Positions 35,826 through 44,391 of a DNA stretch of 64,000 nt are shown here, piece after piece (within the stretch, counting starts at the first letter, position 1; each line of letters opens with the position of its first letter). Position numbers and translations under genes: made by a program. The DNA is taken from the NCBI RefSeq assembly GCF_007827275.1, contig NZ_VISE01000001.1:3100001-3164000 (forward strand). The letters are read 5' to 3'. The stretch comes from Gillisia sp. Hel_I_86. GTDB lineage: Bacteria > Bacteroidota > Bacteroidia > Flavobacteriales > Flavobacteriaceae. Below the pieces are notes generated by a model. The model made no database searches. It saw only the letters and a program-made list of their open reading frames with translations, and had not been told where the DNA came from.

Positions 35826-36081
35826 TTTATTTCATAATCATTGGATTTAGTTATCATCTTTTCGCATCCATAAATTCATTCATTTCACTGATCTAAGATT
35901 TTGATCTGCATATATTTTGAAATCTGTAAATACCTTATCTTAAGTTACAAATTGTTATTTACAGACTAAAACTAAACTTAAATAAAGTTAATTATTTTGA
36001 CTTCATCTTAAAGATATGATTTGATTTTTTAAAATAAAAATCACACGACTGTTTAATAACTCTTTTATTGGATTATCACTA

Positions 36082-36104
36082 AAACCGTAAAAATCCTACG
36101 GTTT
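36082..36104. promoter_or_regulatory. Inverted repeat AAACCGTA-N7-TACGGTTT, copy 1
   Basis: Perfect 8-bp arms, 7-base spacer, 68 bases upstream of the first RHS-locus start codon. The same element recurs at 44299-44321 and 53126-53148 at similar distances from other secreted-protein genes. Confidence 0.6.
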
Positions 36105-36172
36105 CAATTGATAGTTTCCAGTTGTTAATCCATTATCATTGTTTTATCTGAAAAATTTTCAATAAAATTGAT

Positions 36173-39100
36173 ATGGATTTAAAAACTAATGTTTGTTTCT
36201 TACTTGTTTTATTCTCTTGTTTGAGTTTATTCTCTCAACAAACCTTACCAGAAGTAACACCCCCTTCACCAACTGCATTTGAATTAGGTAAATATGGTGA
36301 TATCCCTGTAGGGATGTTTACTGGAACTGCCAATGTTAATATTCCTCTTTATAATTTTAAGAGCAAAAACCTTTCTTTCCCAATTTCTCTTAGCTATAAT
36401 AACAGTGGAATTAGGGTGAATCAAGTATCAAGCTGGGTAGGTTTAGGTTGGAACTTGAATATTGGTGGAGTAATAACGCGAACGGTTAAAGGACATGCGG
36501 ATAATACTGTAGGTAGTAATTCATCTAATAGGGATTTTCCAGACCTAGAGATTACTGAGGGGGTTAATAATTCTAAGTTAAATCCAGATGTTCATAAATT
36601 TCTATATCAAAACTCTATTAATGGTAAGGATGCAGAGCATGATCTTTATAATTTTAATTTTATGGGTTTTCAAGGTCAATTTGTGATCGATGGGTATGAC
36701 CGTATTGTATTATTGAATAATGATAAGGCTCTTAAGATTACAAGTTCAGGCAGTCTCGATTCTACAACATTTCAGATCACAGATGAATCTGGAATAAAAT
36801 ACACTTTTTCAGTTGTAGAGGAATCAGAAACCATCTCTATTTGCAATGATGCAGCAAATGCGCCTAGACCGATTACTGCATGGTATCTTTCTCAAATCAC
36901 ACATCCTCTTGGAGATCAGATCAATCTCGGTTATGTATCCAATACATATACCTATTATCAAGGTAAGTCTGAAACTTATGGGAGATCAAAAACTTATAAA
37001 TCTTGTGGAGATATTTCGTGCGATGATTGGGGGTACTCTTACTGTGAACTTCATTATAGAGTAGTTGGAGTGAAATTGGCAACTATAAGTACTAACAACC
37101 CTTTAGATGGCCAGGTGGTTATTAAATCTGATCTTGTACATCCAGATATTTTGTCCTATGAATTAGTTGAGGAGATAAAAATTCTAAATTCAACCGGCTC
37201 AATTTTAGAAAAGGTAGGATTGAATTACTTTTTCAACTCCAATAAAAGAGTATTTCTAGATAATATCACTTATAAGGATTTAACCAAAAAGCATACATTT
37301 TCATATAACAATTCCTCAAATTTTCCTAAGAGAGATAGTAAAGGCCTCGATCATTGGGGATTTTATAATGGACAAACAAACAACCCCTCTTTATTGCCCA
37401 GACCTAATACCACTTTATGGCAGAATCCTCAAAATATTGGGGCAGACCGAGAACCCAATGCTACCTATGCTATCTATGGATTGTTAAGTGAGGTTACTTT
37501 TCCAACTGGTGGTAAAACTAAATTTTATTATGAGCCTAATATGTATTTTGGCTATAAACGAGAATATGTGAATAACACGATTTTTGTGAACAGCAATCCA
37601 TATTCTCCTTATAATGCAATTGCATCATTTTCGACAAGTTCAAATTACAGCAATACTAGTAACTACCCCACACGCCTTCTAGGCTATGAAGATATTGATA
37701 ATTTCGGGTGTTTTGGCTGTAGTGGTAGTGGGAGACTTGAACTTTGGGATGTCACAGGATCCCCACAGCTCAAAAATAGATATGATTTTTCAAAAGGAAA
37801 TTTACTTGATGTAGAATTTAGTCTTTCTCCTAGCAGGGATTATGAATTGAGAGTTAGTGCTTTATCAGGATCGCTTCATTGGATGGGAAAACTGGAATTC
37901 TATGATGAACAGAATGTGCAGCAAAACCAAATTGGCTCTGGGATGCGCATAAAAAAAACAGAGGATTATCTTAATGATGGACAGAATATGATCAAGCGCT
38001 ATTATTATGCAAAATTAAATAACCTGCAACAGTCAACCGGTATCGAAGGGGTTAAGCCGGACTATTTATCGGAAGCTATTCAAAGGAAAATTTGTGAAGG
38101 AAGTGGTCCATTCCCTTTAGGAGCATCTATCGATTGTTTTCAAGAAATACTGTCCTCAAGCAGTTCACAATCATTACTTAATCAACGCGGTAGCATTGTC
38201 AATTATTCAAATGTAACCGTGAGTATTGGGGGTAATAATTTTGAAAACGGCGCAGAGGAACATGAGTTTATAATAAATAGGCTTAGTACTGCAGAGATCA
38301 TTCATGGAGGAGGAATATATTTAGAATTGCCTTTGTTCAATCAAAATGCATTGAATAATGGTTTTGAAAAAACTGTGGCATATTATAGGAAAATTAATGG
38401 GGTCTTAAAAAAGGCATATCAAAAGGAGTTCACTTTTTCTAGTGATCCATTATTCAGTAAAGAGATTCCGAGCTATATAGTAAAGAAAGCATACGAGGAA
38501 AACATTTTCACTACCCCACAGCCTTATACGTGTACCTCTTCTGATATTAATAAAACTTATACTTATAGCTATTGTGCAACCAATCATGTGCATTTTTGGA
38601 AACAGCTCCCAAATATCTCATGCATCGCTAGTGGTGCCAATAATCAAAATATAATAAAAGAACATCCATGTAATAGACAAAACAAATCTGCTGGGCAAAC
38701 TGTGGCTATTGATGCATTTAACATCAATCATGTAGAAGCGATTAAATACAATTATATCGTTGAACGATATACGTTGGATAAAACAGTTGAGCGTAATTAT
38801 GATGAAAATGGAACGGAAATAAACTCCAAGGTAATAGAGAATTTCTATGAGAATCCTAAGAACCTGCAATTAACCAGACAACTACTAACTACTAGCGATG
38901 GCAATACATCAATTACTACGATGTTTTATGCAGATGATGTGAACTCAGTAAATAGTCTGGGATATGATAATTTGACAACTGCGGAATATGCTGCAATCTC
39001 AAAGTTAAAAGTTGCTAACGAACATCGTATAGCAATTCCTATTCAAACCTTAACTGAATTAAAAAACTCCTCAGGAACTGTCCTTTCTAAAACTGCTCAA

Positions 39101-39622
39101 AGAACAATTTTTAAGGATGATGGAACATTGGTTTTACCGGGTTCTATGGAATCCTCAAAGTTATCAGATCCTCTTGAATCTCGAATGGTATACAAACAAT
39201 ATGATAACAAGGGTAATCCTCTAGAGGTATCGATGGTAAATGGCCCAACGACTGTTTATATCTGGGGTTACAATCAGCAATTTCCGATCGCTAAAATTGA
39301 AAATGCCACTTATTCAGAGGTGTCCTCTCAAGTAGGAAATCTACAAACCAAATCTAATTTGGATACAGATCGAACCATAGGAACTTCGGGTACCGAAGGA
39401 GCACTACGCTCAGCTTTAACAACCCTTAGAAATACAACAGCGTTAAGCGATGCCATGATCACTACTTATACCTATGATCCTTTGGTTGGAGTTACTAGTG
39501 TTACCGATACCAAGGGTTATATCAGTTATTATAGTTATGACACTTTCAATCGCTTACAATTCATTAAGGACGCCAATGGAAAAATCTTAAATGAGTACAA
39601 ATACAACTATAAATCCAATTAA
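36173..39622 (+). CDS. RHS-locus partner protein (SpvB/TcdB-N-like large secreted protein)
   Basis: The 1149 residues have a signal peptide (about 1-21, ending LFSQ). An SpvB-like opening (SPTAFELGKYGDIPVGMFTG, LSYNNSGIRVNQVSSWVGLG) is followed by a long beta-rich body, and a single YD-type repeat at the end (GYISYYSYDTFNRLQFIKDA). Proteins of this type precede RHS toxins in Bacteroidetes and probably help form or anchor the RHS shell. The next gene starts 3 bases after its stop. No Por C-terminal sorting domain is evident. It is intact, unlike its paralogue at 44392. Confidence 0.75.
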   Translation: MDLKTNVCFLLVLFSCLSLFSQQTLPEVTPPSPTAFELGKYGDIPVGMFTGTANVNIPLYNFKSKNLSFPISLSYNNSGIRVNQVSSWVGLGWNLNIGGVITRTVKGHADNTVGSNSSNRDFPDLEITEGVNNSKLNPDVHKFLYQNSINGKDAEHDLYNFNFMGFQGQFVIDGYDRIVLLNNDKALKITSSGSLDSTTFQITDESGIKYTFSVVEESETISICNDAANAPRPITAWYLSQITHPLGDQINLGYVSNTYTYYQGKSETYGRSKTYKSCGDISCDDWGYSYCELHYRVVGVKLATISTNNPLDGQVVIKSDLVHPDILSYELVEEIKILNSTGSILEKVGLNYFFNSNKRVFLDNITYKDLTKKHTFSYNNSSNFPKRDSKGLDHWGFYNGQTNNPSLLPRPNTTLWQNPQNIGADREPNATYAIYGLLSEVTFPTGGKTKFYYEPNMYFGYKREYVNNTIFVNSNPYSPYNAIASFSTSSNYSNTSNYPTRLLGYEDIDNFGCFGCSGSGRLELWDVTGSPQLKNRYDFSKGNLLDVEFSLSPSRDYELRVSALSGSLHWMGKLEFYDEQNVQQNQIGSGMRIKKTEDYLNDGQNMIKRYYYAKLNNLQQSTGIEGVKPDYLSEAIQRKICEGSGPFPLGASIDCFQEILSSSSSQSLLNQRGSIVNYSNVTVSIGGNNFENGAEEHEFIINRLSTAEIIHGGGIYLELPLFNQNALNNGFEKTVAYYRKINGVLKKAYQKEFTFSSDPLFSKEIPSYIVKKAYEENIFTTPQPYTCTSSDINKTYTYSYCATNHVHFWKQLPNISCIASGANNQNIIKEHPCNRQNKSAGQTVAIDAFNINHVEAIKYNYIVERYTLDKTVERNYDENGTEINSKVIENFYENPKNLQLTRQLLTTSDGNTSITTMFYADDVNSVNSLGYDNLTTAEYAAISKLKVANEHRIAIPIQTLTELKNSSGTVLSKTAQRTIFKDDGTLVLPGSMESSKLSDPLESRMVYKQYDNKGNPLEVSMVNGPTTVYIWGYNQQFPIAKIENATYSEVSSQVGNLQTKSNLDTDRTIGTSGTEGALRSALTTLRNTTALSDAMITTYTYDPLVGVTSVTDTKGYISYYSYDTFNRLQFIKDANGKILNEYKYNYKSN

Positions 39623-39625
39623 ATT

Positions 39626-42600
39626 ATGAAATCATTACTACTATTTGGATCCTTCATTTTTTTTGGTAGCCTTGTATCTGCTCAAACCGGTACAGAGAAC
39701 TATGTACAGAAAAAAACCTATAAGAAGGAGTCTTCTACCGCCCTATCTGGCAACACCAATGTAATCGAGGAGATCACTTATCTCGATGGATTGGGAAGAA
39801 CAAAGCAAACCATCGGAGTAGATCAATCTCCGAGCCTTCAAGATATTGTCACTTTTATTGGCTATGATGCCTATGGCAGGCAGGACAAGCAATATTTGCC
39901 AGTTCCAGATGCTACAGGGACTGCAGGAAGCTTTAAAACAGGGGATATTGCATTAAAGGCAAAAACCTATTATAAATCAAACTATGGATCAGATTTTTTA
40001 GGTACTGCGGCAACCTCCAATCCCTATTCCGAAACCCGATTTGAGGACTCGCCCTTGAACCGTGCGATAGAGCAAGGAGCCCCGGGAGACGCTTGGGAAA
40101 TAAATCCCACAAGCGATACAGATCATAGTGTTAAATTTGAATACAAGGCCAATACCCATAACCCAGCCTCTCCAACTAGTTCAGCAAATGATAACGTTCG
40201 TTTATATAATGTGAGTCTGAACACTGTTTACACTCCTACGTTAAATCTTCAAGGGTATTACACGGCTGGTGAATTGTATAAATCAATCGTAAAGAATGAG
40301 AATTGGACCAGTGGAGTGAACAATACGACTGAAGAATTCAAGGACAAGCAAGGACGAGTAGTTCTAAAACGAACTTATAATGCAAGTGTTCCACATGACA
40401 CTTATTACGTATATGACGCTTATGGAAACCTGACCTATGTGCTGCCCCCAAAATCGGAGCCTCAATCTGCCAAACCAGATGCTACGGAATTATCAGAACT
40501 ATGCTACCAATACAAGTATGACAAGCGTAATAGATTGGTGGAGAAAAAGATCCCGGGAAAGAATGTGGAATTTATTGTTTATAATAAACTGGATCAACCC
40601 GTATTGACCCAAGATGCTAATTTAAAGGCTCAAAACAAATGGTTGTATACCAAATACGATGCTTTTGGAAGGGTGGTCTCCACGGGATTATTTACTAATA
40701 GCAGTGGCTCACAAGCCATTATGCAAGCCGCCTTAGATAATCATTACAATGGAACGGCTAATAAAGCCTGGGAGGAAAAGACTACCACCAGCACTAATAA
40801 TTATTATACCAACCAAAGTTACCCAACTTCTAGTATTGAAGTGCTCACTTTAAATTATTATGATAACTACACTTTTAATACCGCAGGGTTAAAACTAAAT
40901 GCAGGTACCCTTGTTTTTGATGACAATGTGGAATATACCACCAAAGGACTTCCAACGGGAAGCCGGGTAAAAGTTTTGGGACAAACAAGCTGGATCACCA
41001 GTGTGATGCATTATGACGACAAAGGGCGAGTAATCTACAGTGCTAGTAACAATGCTTTTTTAGGAAGCACAGATAAAGTAAAACAAGACCTGGATTTTAT
41101 TGGGAATGTACTTGCTACAGAAGCCACCCATACCAAGGGAAGTATGAATGTTGTTACATTGGATAACTACACCTATGATCATGTAAATAGACTGCTAAAG
41201 CATACCCAAACCCTAAACGGGAGAACAGAGCTGATTGCAGAAAATGCTTATAGTGAAACGGGAGAATTAAAAAGTAAAAAGGTAGGAAATATCGCTACCA
41301 GCAGCAGCCGACTGCAAACGGTGGATTACACCTATAACGTTCGAGGTTGGTTAAAGCAAATTAATAATCCAGCGAGTTTGGGAAGCGATCTCTTTGGCTT
41401 TAAACTAAACTACAATACAGCAGGTCACGGAGCAACGCCATTGTATAACGGGAACATTGCAGAGACAGAATGGAAAACACAGAATGACAATGTGCTGCGA
41501 TGGTATAATTATAGTTATGATAATTTGAACAGACTTACCGCCGGAACTGCCAATAGTACTAACTATAATGTAAGCGGGATCACTTATGACAAGAATGGGA
41601 ATATTCTAACTTTAACCAGAAGAGGTCAAACCAATGCTTCTGCTTCGACTTTTGGGAACATGGATGTACTTACCTATGGCTATTCTAGTTATAGTAATAA
41701 GTTGCTAAATGTAAATGATACAGGAAATACAACCTATGGTTTTAAAGATAGTTCTGGAGCAACGACACAATACACCTATGACATCAATGGCAACTTAACA
41801 TCCGATGCCAATAAGGGGATTACCAGTGTGTTGTACAACCACCTGAACATGCCGACCAAGATTACTGTTACGGGTGCTGATGCAGGTGTGTTGGATTACA
41901 CCTATTCTGCCGATGGAATAAAATTGCAGAAGAAAAAGACAGTTGGAGCAAATGTAACCACAATGGACTATGCGGGCAATTTCATTTACGAAAACAACGT
42001 CCTGAAGCAGTTCTACCAACCAGAGGGCTATGTCGAACCTGACGGGAACGGCTCTTACCAATATGTGTACCAATATCAAGATATTTGGGGGAACACGAGG
42101 ATAACCTATGCGGACGACAACAACAATGGGAGCGTGAACAGTTCAGAGATAAGGAGGGAGCAAAACTACTATCCCTATGGATTGGAGCATAAAGGCTATA
42201 ATGGTTCTTCTTACGGGGTTAAGAATAACCTGAAAACATACCAAGGACAGGAATTTACGGAAGATTTAGGACTGAATACCCACGAATGGAAATACCGCAT
42301 GAGTGATCCGTCCATAGGTAGGTTTTGGCAAATAGACCCATTGGCGGAGGATTACACCTATAATTCAACGTATGCATTTCAAGAGAACAAAATGGGAATG
42401 GGTACAGAGCTTGAAGGAGCGGAATTATTACCGCATCCTTGGATGGTTGCAGATGCAGCAGCAAACCCAAATGGCGTAAGTGCTCACGCTTTTGGAATTA
42501 GTAATGGATTAGCAAATACAGTTACTGGAACTTGGAATGCTGTTACAAACCCTGGGCAAACTTTAAAAGGAATGGCTAATATGATGATTGTAGGAGCATC

Positions 42601-43153
42601 ACAAGGTAATCCTTCAAGTATGTTAGCATTAGATAATGCTCTTGGTTCTGATAGTTTCGGAACAAGTGCAGCAATGAGCCAAGCTCTAGATGGAGCAGTA
42701 AATGATGTAGTAAATGGTAACGGTTTTGAAAGAGGTACAGTAATTGGAGAAGTATTAGGAGCTGTTGCTGTCACTAAAGGAACCACAACGGCACTTAAAG
42801 GACTTTCTACTTTAAATAAACTCACTACAGCTGAAGGGTTTTTGTTAGGAGGTGTAAATATAAAAGCACCATTTAATATTCCTGTACAGAGATTTGGATT
42901 AATGAAAGTGGATGGAGTAAATCATTTTAGTCCTCAAATAGGCTCTAGCAAACTTCTTAATAGAACTTTTAATGCCATAAAACCTGAATTTAATTCATTA
43001 GATTTATTTACGAAAGGAATAATACCTAAAGGAACGCCTATTAAATTTGGAATTGTTGGGCCGCAAAGTTTAAAATATCCTGGAGGAAATATTCAAATAT
43101 TAGCTAATCCAAAAAATGTATTAAATCAGGAATCTAAACTTATAAATCAATAA
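39626..43153 (+). CDS. RHS-repeat polymorphic toxin protein 1
   Basis: The 1175 residues have a signal peptide (about 1-19), a DUF6443-like N-terminal region (ITYLDGLGRTKQTIGV) and many YD/RHS repeats (YTYDHVNRLLKHTQ, YDKNGNILTLTRR). The RHS core end is marked by DPSIGRFWQIDPLAEDYT (about residues 895-915). The tail of about 245 residues after it is unrelated to the other RHS protein: a Gly/Ala-rich hydrophobic part, then KGIIPKGTPIKFGIVGPQ and YPGGNIQILANPKN. This is the expected place of a toxin domain; I do not recognise its activity. The next gene overlaps its stop codon by one base and is the candidate immunity gene. Confidence 0.85.
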   Translation: MKSLLLFGSFIFFGSLVSAQTGTENYVQKKTYKKESSTALSGNTNVIEEITYLDGLGRTKQTIGVDQSPSLQDIVTFIGYDAYGRQDKQYLPVPDATGTAGSFKTGDIALKAKTYYKSNYGSDFLGTAATSNPYSETRFEDSPLNRAIEQGAPGDAWEINPTSDTDHSVKFEYKANTHNPASPTSSANDNVRLYNVSLNTVYTPTLNLQGYYTAGELYKSIVKNENWTSGVNNTTEEFKDKQGRVVLKRTYNASVPHDTYYVYDAYGNLTYVLPPKSEPQSAKPDATELSELCYQYKYDKRNRLVEKKIPGKNVEFIVYNKLDQPVLTQDANLKAQNKWLYTKYDAFGRVVSTGLFTNSSGSQAIMQAALDNHYNGTANKAWEEKTTTSTNNYYTNQSYPTSSIEVLTLNYYDNYTFNTAGLKLNAGTLVFDDNVEYTTKGLPTGSRVKVLGQTSWITSVMHYDDKGRVIYSASNNAFLGSTDKVKQDLDFIGNVLATEATHTKGSMNVVTLDNYTYDHVNRLLKHTQTLNGRTELIAENAYSETGELKSKKVGNIATSSSRLQTVDYTYNVRGWLKQINNPASLGSDLFGFKLNYNTAGHGATPLYNGNIAETEWKTQNDNVLRWYNYSYDNLNRLTAGTANSTNYNVSGITYDKNGNILTLTRRGQTNASASTFGNMDVLTYGYSSYSNKLLNVNDTGNTTYGFKDSSGATTQYTYDINGNLTSDANKGITSVLYNHLNMPTKITVTGADAGVLDYTYSADGIKLQKKKTVGANVTTMDYAGNFIYENNVLKQFYQPEGYVEPDGNGSYQYVYQYQDIWGNTRITYADDNNNGSVNSSEIRREQNYYPYGLEHKGYNGSSYGVKNNLKTYQGQEFTEDLGLNTHEWKYRMSDPSIGRFWQIDPLAEDYTYNSTYAFQENKMGMGTELEGAELLPHPWMVADAAANPNGVSAHAFGISNGLANTVTGTWNAVTNPGQTLKGMANMMIVGASQGNPSSMLALDNALGSDSFGTSAAMSQALDGAVNDVVNGNGFERGTVIGEVLGAVAVTKGTTTALKGLSTLNKLTTAEGFLLGGVNIKAPFNIPVQRFGLMKVDGVNHFSPQIGSSKLLNRTFNAIKPEFNSLDLFTKGIIPKGTPIKFGIVGPQSLKYPGGNIQILANPKNVLNQESKLINQ

Positions 43154-43533
43154 TGATGTTAACCGCAGTAAATTATCCATCCAAATATAATTTTAAAGAC
43201 AATCTATTAGAATATAGAGACCTCAAGGAAATGTCTCAAGGAGGTCCAGAAATTGGTAAATTATTTTTAAATAATGAAATGATATTAAAAGATGAATATT
43301 TTAGTGGACCCTTAATTTTTCAAGAAAATTTGAATAAAGTAATTGTCCCTGTATTATATAGAAGTTTTTTTTTTACTAAATTTAAAATTGCAATCATAGA
43401 TTTAAGTACTAAAGAATGTGTAGTGCTTAATAAAAAGGAAGATTTGATATTACTAAAATCAGTAAGTAGAGAAAGAATTATCTCTTATTATAATGATATT
43501 AATAATAAGAATTTAAAAACATTGAAATTTTAA
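43153..43533 (+). CDS. Candidate immunity protein for RHS toxin 1
   Basis: The 126 residues begin MMLTAVNYPSKYNFKDNLLE. It is a cytosolic alpha/beta protein without signal peptide. It overlaps the RHS stop codon by one base (TAATG), so translation is coupled, as for toxin-immunity pairs. A strong terminator follows 24 bases downstream. No family recognised; the role is inferred from position. Confidence 0.65.
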   Translation: MMLTAVNYPSKYNFKDNLLEYRDLKEMSQGGPEIGKLFLNNEMILKDEYFSGPLIFQENLNKVIVPVLYRSFFFTKFKIAIIDLSTKECVVLNKKEDLILLKSVSRERIISYYNDINNKNLKTLKF

Positions 43534-43557
43534 AGTTTAAAAAAAAAGAAGTAACAG

Positions 43558-43580
43558 CCACTCTTAGGAGTGGTTTTTTT
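43558..43580 (+). terminator. Rho-independent terminator of RHS locus 1
   Basis: CCACTC-TTAG-GAGTGG followed by seven Ts, 24 bases after the immunity gene. Confidence 0.85.
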
Positions 43581-43596
43581 GTATGCCCTAAAGTAA

Positions 43597-44196
43597 ACCA
43601 ACATTTTTGGAAAAGAAATCCTTGAACTTTTTAGAAGTGAGCATTTTATCAATCATCTTAAAGATAATGGATCTATCATCTTTATCAATTTCAGAAATTA
43701 TAGGATTACGAATTGTGCTTTTAAAGTAAGGGGTTGGTTAAAACAAATCAACAACCCGGCAAGTTTGGGTACTGTAGATTTGTTTGGCTTTAAAATAAAT
43801 TACAAAACGGCAGGTCATGGAGCAACACCATTGTATAATGGGGACATTGCAGAGACAGAATGGAAGACACAGAACGACAATGTCCTGCGTTGGTACAGGT
43901 ATGGCTACAACAATTTAAATAGGATAACAGCCGCCACGGCGTACAGCAGCAACTACAATGTAAGTGGCGTCACCTATGACAAGAATAGGAATATTAAAAC
44001 CCTTACTCGTAATGCTTGGCAAACCCCATCTACCTATACCAATATGGATGTCCTTACCTATGGCTATTCCAATTATAGTAATAAGTTGCTGAATGTAAAT
44101 GATACCGGAAATACCACCTATGGTTTTAAAGATAGCTCTAGTGGCTTAACCCTCGCGTATAAAAAAGAGATCATTAAAAATTTCCGGATACTTTAA
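43597..44196 (+). pseudogene. Orphan RHS-repeat fragment with foreign 5' part
   Basis: From about 43723 the frame reads VRGWLKQINNPASLG and continues with RHS repeats, nearly identical at the DNA level to 41334-41770 of RHS protein 1 (AGHGATPLYNG-IAETEW). It ends in an unrelated tail (LAYKKEIIKNFRIL, stop at 44194-44196). Upstream, the same frame is open from 43597 and encodes FGKEILELFRSEHFINHLKD, which is not RHS and looks like the end of another protein joined in frame. The first ATG is at 43765. No signal peptide. It is a displaced duplicate, typical of silent RHS cassettes that can recombine with the full gene, or simple debris. Confidence 0.7.
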
Positions 44197-44298
44197 CTAA
44201 CTAATTTTTCGTTCCCAAATTACATCCTCCTCCCATTTTAGTTTAAAAATAAATTACTGGCCTCATTCTCTTTTTTTGGACTAATTAAATTAAAGTTT

Positions 44299-44321
44299 AA
44301 ACCGTAATTATTGTACGGTTA
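44299..44321. promoter_or_regulatory. Inverted repeat AAACCGTA-N7-TACGGTTA, copy 2
   Basis: The left arm and spacer length are identical to copy 1 at 36082, with one mismatch at the last base of the right arm. It is 71 bases upstream of the second RHS-locus start codon. Confidence 0.6.
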
Positions 44322-44391
44322 TTTAATCCATAATGATTTGAATTTTAGTTTCTTTTGAAAGAAATAGTTTACTTAATTTAAATCTACCGAT

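Larger units (their letters stand above)
35515..36172. other. Integrase-upstream and RHS-upstream intergenic region
   Basis: No gene. It contains GGTGACC direct repeats (35602-35631), repeat B copy 2 (35759-35825) and the inverted repeat at 36082-36104 in front of the first RHS locus. Confidence 0.4.
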
